A stretch of DNA of 7,884 bases from Synechococcales cyanobacterium PMM_0003 (GTDB lineage Bacteria > Cyanobacteriota > Cyanobacteriia > Pseudanabaenales > Pseudanabaenaceae). The DNA is taken from contig CASBRC010000402.1 of assembly GCA_949128015.1 (NCBI GenBank), positions 1-7,884 of the forward strand, in the 5' to 3' direction. Shown in pieces: positions 1-6,391 of this stretch. Numbering within the stretch: position 1 is the first letter of the stretch; the number at the start of each line of letters is the position of its first letter. The position numbers and the translations under genes are program-made. Below the pieces are notes generated by a model that worked only from the letters and a program-made list of their open reading frames with translations, was not told the DNA's origin and did not search any database.

Positions 1-31
1 GCCATCGATGGCTGAGCGGAGTCGAAGCCAT
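1..31. repeat. Palindromic repeat fragment at the window edge
   Basis: Bases 1-12 form a perfect palindrome (GCCATCGATGGC). Overlapping it, ATGGCT (8-13) and AGCCAT (26-31) are inverted around a GAGCGGAGTCGA core. Cores like this occur in dispersed intergenic repeats of cyanobacterial genomes, which is from memory and not checked. It is cut by the window edge, so its full extent is unknown. Confidence 0.35.
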
Positions 32-67
32 ACCACTTGGCACTCTAATTTATTGCTGCGCCCTTAG

Positions 68-106
68 TTGATATTTTTTGCTTTCGAGCAACCCAAAAAA
101 TATCAA
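68..106. repeat. 13-bp perfect inverted repeat upstream of the operon
   Basis: TTGATATTTTTTG (68-80) and CAAAAAATATCAA (94-106) are exact reverse complements around a 13-base loop. The loop start can form a second small hairpin, GCT-TTCG-AGC (80-89). The stem is AT-rich, so it is a poor intrinsic terminator by itself. Its right arm ends 6 bases before a TATAAT hexamer, so it lies where a -35 box or a regulator would sit. It could be an operator, or the end of a gene left of the window. Confidence 0.45.
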
Positions 107-112
107 TTAATG

Positions 113-118
113 TATAAT
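113..118 (+). promoter_or_regulatory. Candidate -10 box for the seven-gene cluster
   Basis: A perfect TATAAT hexamer lies 98 bases before the first start codon, directly preceded by TG. No convincing -35 hexamer is found 16-18 bases upstream, where the arm of the inverted repeat lies. Transcription from here would leave a leader of about 90 bases. The call rests on the hexamer and its position only. Confidence 0.35.
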
Positions 119-216
119 CCGAGGCTCAAATCTTGCTAAAAAAAACAAAGTCGGCTAAAGTCCTGATGCTGCTTTTTATAAGGCAAAAGAATAGTCAAAT
201 TTAAGGGGTTTATATT

Positions 217-480
217 GTGTCATATGCCACCCAGCGCCTCGAACACCCAGAGCGACAGTTAGAGTCTGTAGTCAAAAAAGTTGATCCGCTTATTATTAGA
301 GCAGCTAAGCAGATTTATCGATATTATGCTGATTCCTATGCAGCACAGCTACCCCGTCCGATGGGAATAGCAATTAATCGTGTAGATATGACTGGCAAAC
401 TTATTTATTCTCAACTGATTTTGCTGCCACAAGAAAGCTTTGTACCGATGGAATTAATTGAACTATCTGACTATCATTAA
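217..480 (+). CDS. Small unknown protein, first gene of the cluster
   Basis: This is an 87-residue soluble protein that I do not recognise. The GTG start at 217 is supported by a good ribosome-binding site, AAGGGG (203-208), 8 bases upstream. No ATG lies early in the frame. The N-terminal half is charged and probably helical (around residues 10-45). The C-terminal half is more hydrophobic, with possible beta strands around IAINRVD and LIYSQLILLP. There is no signal peptide, membrane segment, cysteine pair or known catalytic motif. It does not carry the DGD motif of the next three genes. The next gene starts 49 bases downstream, so it probably belongs to the same transcript. It may be an accessory subunit, but that is only inference from position. 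Confidence 0.75.
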   Translation: MSYATQRLEHPERQLESVVKKVDPLIIRAAKQIYRYYADSYAAQLPRPMGIAINRVDMTGKLIYSQLILLPQESFVPMELIELSDYH

Positions 481-529
481 AATTATTCAGAGTTATTAAT
501 TTAGAATTATCAATATTTAGGTGTTAGTT

Positions 530-976
530 ATGACGTATGCAAGTTCTTCAGTATCAGTAACAGCGTCAGTGCGTTTTCAAAGCAAGCTCAAGGAGACTAA
601 AAACTTTGGTGATGCCTTAGTTGAGGTGTTTTCTGATCTTGTGCAGTTAGAAATCGTGACTTGGGTAGCCCATGAGGGTGATCTAACCCATAAGACAGGT
701 AACCGCCTCAAAACAACGATTAATCTGATTGATGGAGATATCGAAAATGAGCTAGGGGCAGATTTTTTGCAAGGTTCTCCCTATGCTGAGCTAAGAGGCT
801 TCCACGAGTTGCAAGTTGAGAAAGGTGCAGAGACGATCGCAAATAACCTCAAAACCTTGGTAGATATTGGTCAAAAGGTAACAGGCTTATTAAATGGCGA
901 ATTAAATGGCGAAACTGAGCCACAAATTGAAGGTTCTGCTGATTTTAGTAGCGATCGCATTTTCAGTCGGGTCTAG
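530..976 (+). CDS. Unknown DGD-family protein, short form
   Basis: This is a soluble 148-residue protein of unknown function. I chose ATG 530 because AGGTG (518-522) sits 7 bases upstream; an in-frame GTG at 521 would overlap that site. Residues 25-50 (NF-DALVEVF-DL-LEIVTW) align with the start of the next protein. Residues 60-80 (TINLIDGDIENEL, then D-x-L) carry a motif found again in both following proteins, with Asp68-Gly69-Asp70 invariant. A helical stretch follows to about residue 130. It lacks membrane segments and looks like the minimal form of the family. Near the C-terminus a 12-base tandem duplication (890-913) encodes LNGE twice. The next start is 20 bases downstream. The acidic motif could bind a metal or a partner, but nothing in the sequence proves this. 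Confidence 0.8.
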   Translation: MTYASSSVSVTASVRFQSKLKETKNFGDALVEVFSDLVQLEIVTWVAHEGDLTHKTGNRLKTTINLIDGDIENELGADFLQGSPYAELRGFHELQVEKGAETIANNLKTLVDIGQKVTGLLNGELNGETEPQIEGSADFSSDRIFSRV

Positions 977-996
977 TCATTTGCTTAGGAATCTGT

Positions 997-1872
997 ATGC
1001 AAGATCGGGTTGTAAATAATCAAAGTAATACTGATGACAAGGCAAATCTGACTAGAATCAGACGCGAGAAGTCAGCAAATGGTCAATCTTTAGATGTGAC
1101 GACGACTAATAGCTCTTATAAAATCAAGATTCCTAAAGATGGGGCTGGTGAGAGTACTACCCTTAATAAATTTCGCGAAACTATCAAAGATGTTTTAGAA
1201 GAAATTACTTCGCTAGAAGTCAATACCATGATTGTCGGTACTATTCCGATGACAAAATTTGACGCGCAAGAGTTTTATACTAATTTGATCGAGAATACAA
1301 TGTATAAGACTGAGGAAGGATTGCAAGATATTAAAATCTCTCTCCTTGAACGTAGTAGTGATCTAAAACAAAAGGGTGCGGCGTTATCTCAATCTGAGCT
1401 TGAGGGCTACAACCGAGATCTAGCGATTTATAAGCGAGCTGAACGTAATTTTAGCGATCGCCAAAATTCTCAAGATCCTAGGCAAAAAGAACTATTTGAG
1501 ATCGAACAAGCTTGTTATGAAGATCTGGCTAATAAAGTATTGCAATTAGATATTCCGAAAAATCCTGACGGTAGCATAATTACAGATGCGCCGATGATTT
1601 GCTATTTCCGCAAGTTATGGGAGATTCAGCAATCAGTTCTAAATGGTGATCGCATCTATGCTCAGACTAAATTTCATCTTGACGGCGATTTGACAAATAA
1701 ATTTGTTGATGATCTATTTGTGCCTAGTCGTAGCAAAATTGACCCGACAATGGCGAAGCTCATTTTTGATCTACACTATCAAGCGGTCGAAAATGCTCAA
1801 AAAAAATGGACTGATTTAATTACAACTTGTGTCAATCTAGTCAAAGATTTGATACCATTCCGAGCTAAATAA
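997..1872 (+). CDS. Unknown DGD-family protein, long form with insert
   Basis: This is a 291-residue soluble protein that I cannot assign to a known family. AGGA (987-990) lies 6 bases before the ATG. Residues 1-45 are polar and probably disordered. Residues 57-81 (NKFRETIKDVLEEI, LEVNT) align with residues 24-48 of the upstream protein. Residues 222-240 (Q-TKFHLDGDLTNKF, then DDL) carry the shared motif, with Asp229-Gly230-Asp231. Between these blocks is an extra segment of about 130 residues, highly charged and helical, with a run rich in Lys, Glu and Gln around 105-180. The C-terminal 50 residues (AKLIFDLHYQAVENAQ, LVKDLIPF) resemble the corresponding tail of the downstream membrane protein. 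The next gene starts 2 bases after the stop, suggesting translational coupling and equal supply of the two products. Confidence 0.85.
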   Translation: MQDRVVNNQSNTDDKANLTRIRREKSANGQSLDVTTTNSSYKIKIPKDGAGESTTLNKFRETIKDVLEEITSLEVNTMIVGTIPMTKFDAQEFYTNLIENTMYKTEEGLQDIKISLLERSSDLKQKGAALSQSELEGYNRDLAIYKRAERNFSDRQNSQDPRQKELFEIEQACYEDLANKVLQLDIPKNPDGSIITDAPMICYFRKLWEIQQSVLNGDRIYAQTKFHLDGDLTNKFVDDLFVPSRSKIDPTMAKLIFDLHYQAVENAQKKWTDLITTCVNLVKDLIPFRAK

Positions 1873-1874
1873 TT

Positions 1875-2807
1875 ATGGTGGCTAAGCCTGATTGGTTGGC
1901 TATTGTCGATGATGAAATTAGTTTTCGGCTTAACCCCAAAATATTGGCACAAATTGCTCTGGATACTAATGGTCTAACTGATGATAACGAAATTATTTAC
2001 AGGGTGAATAGTCAAGAACTATTGCCAATACTTGCCTCTAGTGTGGGTATAGCTGCACAGAAGCAGGGGGCGATCGCAATTTGGACTTATTACACTGACA
2101 ATGTGGATATTTTGTCTGAGGCTAAGCCGTCGCCAATATTACGAACGTTGATGAATATTGATGGCGATCTTAGTCAAAAGGTCTGTCGAGATATCTTAAA
2201 ACATCCTCATGCCGATCGCATTTTGAAAACGCACAGTTTTTTGATTGGTCAAATCTCGCGGCAATTTTTGACAGCGATCATTGATTATGTCGAAGTAAAA
2301 TTACGCCCATTTGCGATCGCAACTGTATCTTTTGTCACGGTAATCACATGGTGTGATCCGTTGCAAAATCTTGGCAAAAGATTTAGTTTCTCGGCAGATT
2401 TCACTGCTTCTTTAGCCAATCAATGTTGGACGATGGCGATCGCTGCGCCAATTGTGGTCTTAATGATTTGGTGGATTTATGCCAAACTAAATCTCACCTT
2501 GCCACCTCTACCAAAATTTAGTCAGAAACTTTTCACAAATTTACTCAAACTTCTAGAAAGTCAATTTTTTCGCCTAGTGGCGATCGCTGTAGCCGTCATC
2601 TTAATTTTTTGTGGGATCGCGATCCAAGTTGCTATCCCTATTGATGACCATACAAACAGCTTTATCGTTACGCTTGAGGCTTTGGTGGAGCCATATTTAC
2701 CCGTGGCAATCATTAGTTTACGCAAATGGATTGTGAGTCGATTAGGCAAAATATTTTTCCGCTATCCCTTCTTTGTAAAATTAATTTTTGGGCGTTTCAT
2801 TAGATGA
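1875..2807 (+). CDS. Unknown DGD-family membrane protein
   Basis: This is a 310-residue protein with a cytoplasmic-type N-terminal domain and a membrane C-terminal half. Residues 46-143 form the shared family region. IAIWTYYTDN (67-76) aligns with EIVTWVAHE of the short form, and LMNIDGDLSQKV followed by RDIL (92-108) carries Asp96-Gly97-Asp98. Hydrophobic segments at about 145-165, 185-205 and 231-254 are likely transmembrane helices. A fourth hydrophobic stretch (about 274-310) ends in a basic, aromatic tail (FFRYPFF, GRFIR). There is no cleavable signal peptide. The start lies 2 bases after the previous stop with no strong ribosome-binding site, so coupling is likely. It probably anchors its two soluble relatives at a membrane. 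It lies directly before a cell-wall hydrolase gene, a holin-endolysin-like order, but it is much longer than typical holins and that role is unproven. Confidence 0.82.
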   Translation: MVAKPDWLAIVDDEISFRLNPKILAQIALDTNGLTDDNEIIYRVNSQELLPILASSVGIAAQKQGAIAIWTYYTDNVDILSEAKPSPILRTLMNIDGDLSQKVCRDILKHPHADRILKTHSFLIGQISRQFLTAIIDYVEVKLRPFAIATVSFVTVITWCDPLQNLGKRFSFSADFTASLANQCWTMAIAAPIVVLMIWWIYAKLNLTLPPLPKFSQKLFTNLLKLLESQFFRLVAIAVAVILIFCGIAIQVAIPIDDHTNSFIVTLEALVEPYLPVAIISLRKWIVSRLGKIFFRYPFFVKLIFGRFIR

Positions 2808-2848
2808 TGGTGTTACGCAAAGTGGAAGTTACCCGACAAGAACCATGA
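2804..2848 (+). other. Possible 14-codon coupling ORF
   Basis: An ATG at 2804 overlaps the stop of the membrane-protein gene (ATGA, 2804-2807). It opens a 14-codon frame whose TGA (2846-2848) overlaps the likely ATG of the hydrolase gene (ATGA, 2845-2848). This could pass terminating ribosomes from one gene to the next, since the hydrolase start lacks a well-spaced ribosome-binding site. A chance arrangement is quite possible. Confidence 0.2.
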
Positions 2849-4110
2849 AACAAGTTGATATTTGGCGATCTCAAGCTGCTGCAACCCTTGCCTTTCTGGT
2901 TCCCAAAATTTCTGGCAGTACGATCAATGAAAAAGATGGACTAGTGGATGATCTAGTAAGAGTGCTAAATAATTTACCCGCCCGCCCAGAAACTCGACAA
3001 CCCTATGCAGGTATTCTTCCTGCGGCAGATTTACCGACATGGCGCAAGCGAGCAGCCTTAACTCTTCAGGCTTCAATGCCCAAGATTCCTGATGTGGAGG
3101 GTAGTATTTTTGATGGGGCGATCGATGATTTGATTCGGTTTATGCGTAATTTGCCAGCACGTCCAACGGGGCGCGTGCCTTATGCGGGGCTTTTCCCTGC
3201 GGCAGATTTGGTGACATGGCGTAAGCAAGCGGCTCAGACTTTAGTGGCTGCGATCGCAAATGTCACTGATCCGAAACACAATAGCGCCGATGGCAGAATT
3301 GATGACTTAATTAGGGCGATTAGTGGATTGCCGTTGCGCCCTATCTTACGAAAACCCTATGAAGGGCTTTACCAAGCGCCGAATCTGAATGAATATCGCA
3401 AATTAGCAGCACGACGCTTGGATCAATTGATTACTGGACTTAGAGATGATTTCAATGCCAAGGATGTATTAGTTGATAGCACGATTCGGATTCTCAATAA
3501 TCTGCCGCCACGTCGCCTCGATCAAGAGCCTTATGAGGGGCTATATCCCCGTGCTACCGCATCTAGTCTAGTTACAACTTCAGGCTTGATTACTCAAGAA
3601 CAACTAAGTGCGATCGCCCCCTACTCCCGACGCGATCGCCTTGAAAATCTACTACCTCACTTGAATAACACAATGCAACGTTATGCGATCACGACACCTC
3701 TCCGTAAAGCGCATTTCCTCGCGCAAGTAGGACATGAGAGCGATGGATTTAACACTAACGAGGAGTATGCTTCTGGCGCAGCCTATGAATGGCGGACTGA
3801 TTTAGGTAATACGCGCGTTGGCGATGGTGTGCGCTTTAAAGGGCGTGGCTTGATCCAAGTTACGGGACGGGCTAACTATGCAGATTGTGGTCGAGCCTTG
3901 GGTGTTAACTTAATTAGCAATCCACAGCGTTTAGCGGATTTTGATCTAGCCTGTCTCAGTGCGGGTTGGTTTTGGGATACTCGTAAACTAAATGGTTATG
4001 CCGATCGCGATGATGTGCTAATGATTACAAAAATCATCAATGGTGGCACAAATGGTTTAGCCGATCGCCAATCCTATTTGGCTAGAGCTAAACGTGTGTT
4101 TGGGATTTAA
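2845..4110 (+). CDS. GH19-family lysozyme/chitinase-type hydrolase with four N-terminal repeats
   Basis: This 421-residue protein has two parts. Residues 7-235 are four tandem repeats with a 59-residue period, each starting at Trp7, Trp66, Trp125 or Tyr184. The repeat reads roughly W-RKxAAxTL, then DGxIDDLIR, LPxRP, PYxGLxP. Residues 249-421 are a glycoside hydrolase family 19 domain of the phage-endolysin/bacterial type. The FLAQVGHES block holds the likely catalytic acid Glu298. A second acidic residue may be Glu306, Glu307 or Glu315. The signature GDGVRFKGRGLIQVTGR follows at 326-342. Such enzymes cleave beta-1,4 links in chitin or peptidoglycan, and peptidoglycan is likelier in a cyanobacterium. 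No signal peptide is visible, so export would need another route. An in-frame TTG at 2788 would overlap the previous gene, so I prefer ATG 2845. The repeats may bind cell wall or a partner; I do not recognise them. Confidence 0.88.
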   Translation: MKQVDIWRSQAAATLAFLVPKISGSTINEKDGLVDDLVRVLNNLPARPETRQPYAGILPAADLPTWRKRAALTLQASMPKIPDVEGSIFDGAIDDLIRFMRNLPARPTGRVPYAGLFPAADLVTWRKQAAQTLVAAIANVTDPKHNSADGRIDDLIRAISGLPLRPILRKPYEGLYQAPNLNEYRKLAARRLDQLITGLRDDFNAKDVLVDSTIRILNNLPPRRLDQEPYEGLYPRATASSLVTTSGLITQEQLSAIAPYSRRDRLENLLPHLNNTMQRYAITTPLRKAHFLAQVGHESDGFNTNEEYASGAAYEWRTDLGNTRVGDGVRFKGRGLIQVTGRANYADCGRALGVNLISNPQRLADFDLACLSAGWFWDTRKLNGYADRDDVLMITKIINGGTNGLADRQSYLARAKRVFGI

Positions 4111-4125
4111 AAATAAAGCTTATTC

Positions 4126-4956
4126 ATGATTGATAATATCTGTAAATTTTTGGCTGAGAATTTCTCCGCAGACTTTGCTAGTTGGCTCCTAGGAGAATCG
4201 ATCACGCTAACCAAGCTAGAGACATCTGAACTATCGGTTGAGCCAATTCGCGCTGACTCAGTGATATTCCTAGAATCAGCAGGAATCATTCTGCATCTAG
4301 AATTTCAAACTGAGCCAAATAAAAACATTCCTTTTCGGATGGCAGATTACCGACTCAGGCTATATCGTAAATTCCCTGAAAAGGAAGTCCATCAAGTTGT
4401 TATTTATCTCAGCCCCAGCCGATCGCCGCTAGTAAATGAAACTACCTTTAGCCTAAAAGAGCTAAAGCATAACTTCAATGTCATTCGTCTTTGGGAACAA
4501 CCCACAGCAATATTTCAGCAATATCAAGGACTATTGCCATTTGCCACGCTAACAAAAACCAATAATCCCGAAGAAACATTAAGACAAGTTGCAAGGCAAA
4601 TTGATAACATTGCCGATAGGCAACTACAAAGTAACGTAGCCGCCTCGACCGCTATAATATCTGCTATAGCCTTGGATAAAGAGATCATCCAAAGATTGCT
4701 AAGGAGTGAAATCATGAAAGAATCACCAATTTATCAAGATATTTTGCTTGAGGGTTTAGCTGAAGGTTTGGCTAAGGGCAAAGCTGAAGGTTTGGCTGAA
4801 GCAGTTAATCAGATTGCTTCAAGTATGCTGCTCTCTAATATTTCTCCAGATTTGATTGCTCAATTTACGGGATTAAGCCCAAAGCAAATCCAGAAATTGA
4901 AAAAACTTTCTGCTAAGCAGTCTCAGAGTCCTAAGTCACCAAAATCTAAGCGTTAA
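4126..4956 (+). CDS. Rpn-family PD-(D/E)XK nuclease/transposase-like protein
   Basis: This 276-residue protein resembles the Rpn/YhgA-like 'PDDEXK transposase' proteins that are common in multiple copies in cyanobacteria. Residues 42-63 (IRADSVIFLE, then HLEFQTEP) give the nuclease core: Asp44, then Glu59-Phe-Gln61, where Gln replaces the classical Lys as is usual in this family. The R-x-ADYRLRLYRKFP and QVVIYLSPS segments (about 71-100) also fit it. A Gly-Leu-Ala-Glu repeat at 209-226 is typical of the family's C-terminal region and is followed by a short helical tail (about 231-262) and a Lys/Ser/Pro-rich end. E. coli Rpn proteins are DNA endonucleases that promote RecA-independent recombination; the role of this copy is unknown. 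It starts 15 bases after the hydrolase gene with no clear ribosome-binding site. It could be a passenger within the cluster. Confidence 0.82.
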   Translation: MIDNICKFLAENFSADFASWLLGESITLTKLETSELSVEPIRADSVIFLESAGIILHLEFQTEPNKNIPFRMADYRLRLYRKFPEKEVHQVVIYLSPSRSPLVNETTFSLKELKHNFNVIRLWEQPTAIFQQYQGLLPFATLTKTNNPEETLRQVARQIDNIADRQLQSNVAASTAIISAIALDKEIIQRLLRSEIMKESPIYQDILLEGLAEGLAKGKAEGLAEAVNQIASSMLLSNISPDLIAQFTGLSPKQIQKLKKLSAKQSQSPKSPKSKR

Positions 4957-4961
4957 TTTAG

Positions 4962-5531
4962 ATGTTTCAAGGTAATTTGGGACTATGTGGCGCACATCGT
5001 ACAGGTAAAACCACGCTTGCGATCGCAATTTCTAATCGCCTCAGTATTCCTTTTGTTCGCACTACGACTAGTCAAGTTTTTGCAGATCTGGGTTTAGACC
5101 CTGCGGAATCGATGGATTTTAAGACTAGGTTATTTGTGCAAAATCATGTGCTTGATGCTGCTGAGCAAGTTTGGCAAAATTCATCAAGTCCGTTTATTAG
5201 CGATCGCACTCCTATCGATATGATCGCCTATACGCTCGGTGATATCCAAGGCAAAACTGAGGTAGATAATGCTCTGCTTACTCAATATATAGATCGCTGC
5301 TTTGCTAGTACCAATCAATTTTTTCAAAATCTTGGGATTATCCAGCCGGGTATCCCGCTTGTATATGAAGAGGGCAAAGCGGCGTTGAATGCTGCCTATA
5401 TTGAGCATATTAATATTTTAGTAATCGGGCTATGTCGCGATCGCCGATTGCACGCTCAAGTATTTTGTAATGATCGAGATGAGATCGCGCTTGACGTGAG
5501 AGTTAGCAAAATTATAAACGAATTTTCTTGA
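4962..5531 (+). CDS. P-loop ATPase, nucleotide-kinase-like (AAA_28/NadR type)
   Basis: This is a 189-residue soluble protein with a Walker A motif near its N-terminus, GAHRTGKT (residues 10-17) followed by Thr18. FISDRTPID (78-86) supplies an Asp-Arg pair of the kind found in deoxynucleoside and nucleotide kinases, and CRDRR (158-162) may be an arginine lid. The length and layout fit the small P-loop kinases grouped as AAA_28, related to NadR-type kinases. The substrate cannot be read from the sequence; a nucleoside, NMN-like molecule or other small phosphoacceptor are all possible. The start lies 5 bases after the Rpn-like gene. The gene is followed by a strong hairpin, so it is probably the last gene of the transcript. 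It may be a housekeeping kinase unrelated to the upstream genes. Confidence 0.78.
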   Translation: MFQGNLGLCGAHRTGKTTLAIAISNRLSIPFVRTTTSQVFADLGLDPAESMDFKTRLFVQNHVLDAAEQVWQNSSSPFISDRTPIDMIAYTLGDIQGKTEVDNALLTQYIDRCFASTNQFFQNLGIIQPGIPLVYEEGKAALNAAYIEHINILVIGLCRDRRLHAQVFCNDRDEIALDVRVSKIINEFS

Positions 5532-5548
5532 TTCTAATTTGAGCGCAA

Positions 5549-5662
5549 TATAGCTGTCGCCAGTCTTGTTGGGACATAAAACCCAAAAGAAAGAGGCGGC
5601 GCGGTGCGCCGCCTCTTTCTTTTGGGTTTTGATTTGTCTTAATACAAGTGGCGACAGCGATA
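5549..5662. mobile_element. MITE-like palindromic element with terminal inverted repeats
   Basis: The ends are perfect 10-base inverted repeats, GCTGTCGCCA (5553-5562) and TGGCGACAGC (5649-5658). They extend to 14 bases with one mismatch (5549-5562 and 5649-5662). Most of the space between them is imperfectly complementary, with a perfect hairpin in the centre. There is no coding capacity, and the size of about 110 bp suits a non-autonomous miniature element moved by a transposase elsewhere. I see no clear target-site duplication beyond AT-rich flanks, so insertion is inferred only from the terminal repeats. It separates two transcription units. Confidence 0.6.
5578..5630. terminator. Perfect 25-bp hairpin, probable bidirectional terminator
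   Basis: The arms 5578-5602 and 5606-5630 are exact reverse complements around a 3-base loop (GGT). The inner stem is GC-rich (GAGGCGGCGC) and the outer stem ends in A and T runs, so an RNA hairpin followed by a U-rich tail forms on either strand. It lies 46 bases after the kinase-like gene and should end that transcript. It is the core of the surrounding MITE-like element. Confidence 0.7.
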
Positions 5663-5695
5663 AAATAGGGTAAGTAGACTTATTGGTAAGTGACC

Positions 5696-6391
5696 ATGTC
5701 AGAATCAATTACGATCGCCGATATTTATAAATTATTTGAACAGACCAATGCTGCATTAGAAAAATCAACTGCTGCATCAGAAAAATCAATAGAGCGATCT
5801 AATGCAAAATTTGAGCGCGGTTTAGTAGCATCTCGTGCTGAGTTTGAGCGCAGTATGGCAGAATCACGAGCCGAATTTGATCGCAGTTTCGCACAATCTC
5901 GTGCCGAAGCCGATCGCCGTATGGCAAGTTTAGAAAAAACAGTTGAACGCACCAGCAAGGCTGTTGATGGCTTAACAACTCGATGGGGGCGCTTTGTGGA
6001 AGAGTTGGTCAGACCTGCGGTGGTGCGGATGTTTCGCGATCGCAATATTTTAATCACGCGCACTATGGAAAGAGTGCGATCGCCGCTTGCATCTGGGAGT
6101 CCGATGGAAATTGATATCTTGGGAGTAAACGGGATGAAGGTGGTGGCGGTGGAATGTAAGTCGCGACTGTCTAAAGATGATGTCGATGAAATGGGCGATC
6201 GGCTAACCAAATTCAAAAAAGCATTTCCTGAGTATGCTCAATACACTCTCTATGGTGCAGTGGCGGGTATTGAAATTAACGAGGGGGTGGATATTTATGC
6301 CTATCGCAAAGGGTTATTTGTAATTCGTACTAGTGGCGATTCGGTGGAAATTGCCAATGATGACAAGTTTGAACCATTAGCTTGGGGTTGA
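5696..6391 (+). CDS. Coiled-coil protein with PD-(D/E)XK nuclease-like domain (DUF3782-like)
   Basis: This is a 231-residue protein. Residues 22-95 are a long helix built on an 11-residue period; four clear units start at residues 35, 46, 57 and 68 (pattern SRAEFERSMAE). An 11-residue period suggests a right-handed coiled coil and oligomerisation. Residues 97-231 hold a PD-(D/E)XK-type core: MEIDILG with Asp140, then VVAVECKS with Glu153 and Lys155. Proteins of this build are frequent in cyanobacteria and usually annotated as DUF3782 or hypothetical; nuclease activity is suggested by the residues but not shown. ATG 5696 is preferred over GTG 5690, with GGTAAG (5685-5690) as a modest ribosome-binding site. 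The gene stands alone between two repeat regions, and its promoter may lie at the edge of the MITE-like element. Confidence 0.8.
   Translation: MSESITIADIYKLFEQTNAALEKSTAASEKSIERSNAKFERGLVASRAEFERSMAESRAEFDRSFAQSRAEADRRMASLEKTVERTSKAVDGLTTRWGRFVEELVRPAVVRMFRDRNILITRTMERVRSPLASGSPMEIDILGVNGMKVVAVECKSRLSKDDVDEMGDRLTKFKKAFPEYAQYTLYGAVAGIEINEGVDIYAYRKGLFVIRTSGDSVEIANDDKFEPLAWG

Noticed and set aside
2788..2844. TTG start giving the hydrolase a 19-residue N-terminal extension
   Set aside because: It overlaps the upstream gene, has no ribosome-binding site, and the extension is outside the repeat pattern, which starts just after ATG 2845.
4107..4289. Small minus-strand open frame at the start of the Rpn-like gene
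   Set aside because: It overlaps a well-supported gene on the other strand and shows no recognisable features.
4126..4956. Absence of HIP1 octamers in the Rpn-like gene as a sign of transfer
   Set aside because: With about one octamer per 390 bases, only about two are expected in 830 bases, so zero is weak evidence.
5430..5708. Minus-strand 92-codon frame across the hairpin
   Set aside because: It runs through the palindromic element and the end of the kinase-like gene; its sequence is the product of the repeat, not a conserved protein.
5798..5929. Regular 33-base repeats as a possible CRISPR array
   Set aside because: The units are contiguous without spacers, diverge mainly at silent positions and encode a coiled coil in a good gene.
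5725..6216. A 163-codon open frame on the minus strand
   Set aside because: It is antisense to the coiled-coil gene, and its Ser/Arg-rich repeats simply mirror the 33-base repeats of the real frame. No ribosome-binding site or family match is evident.
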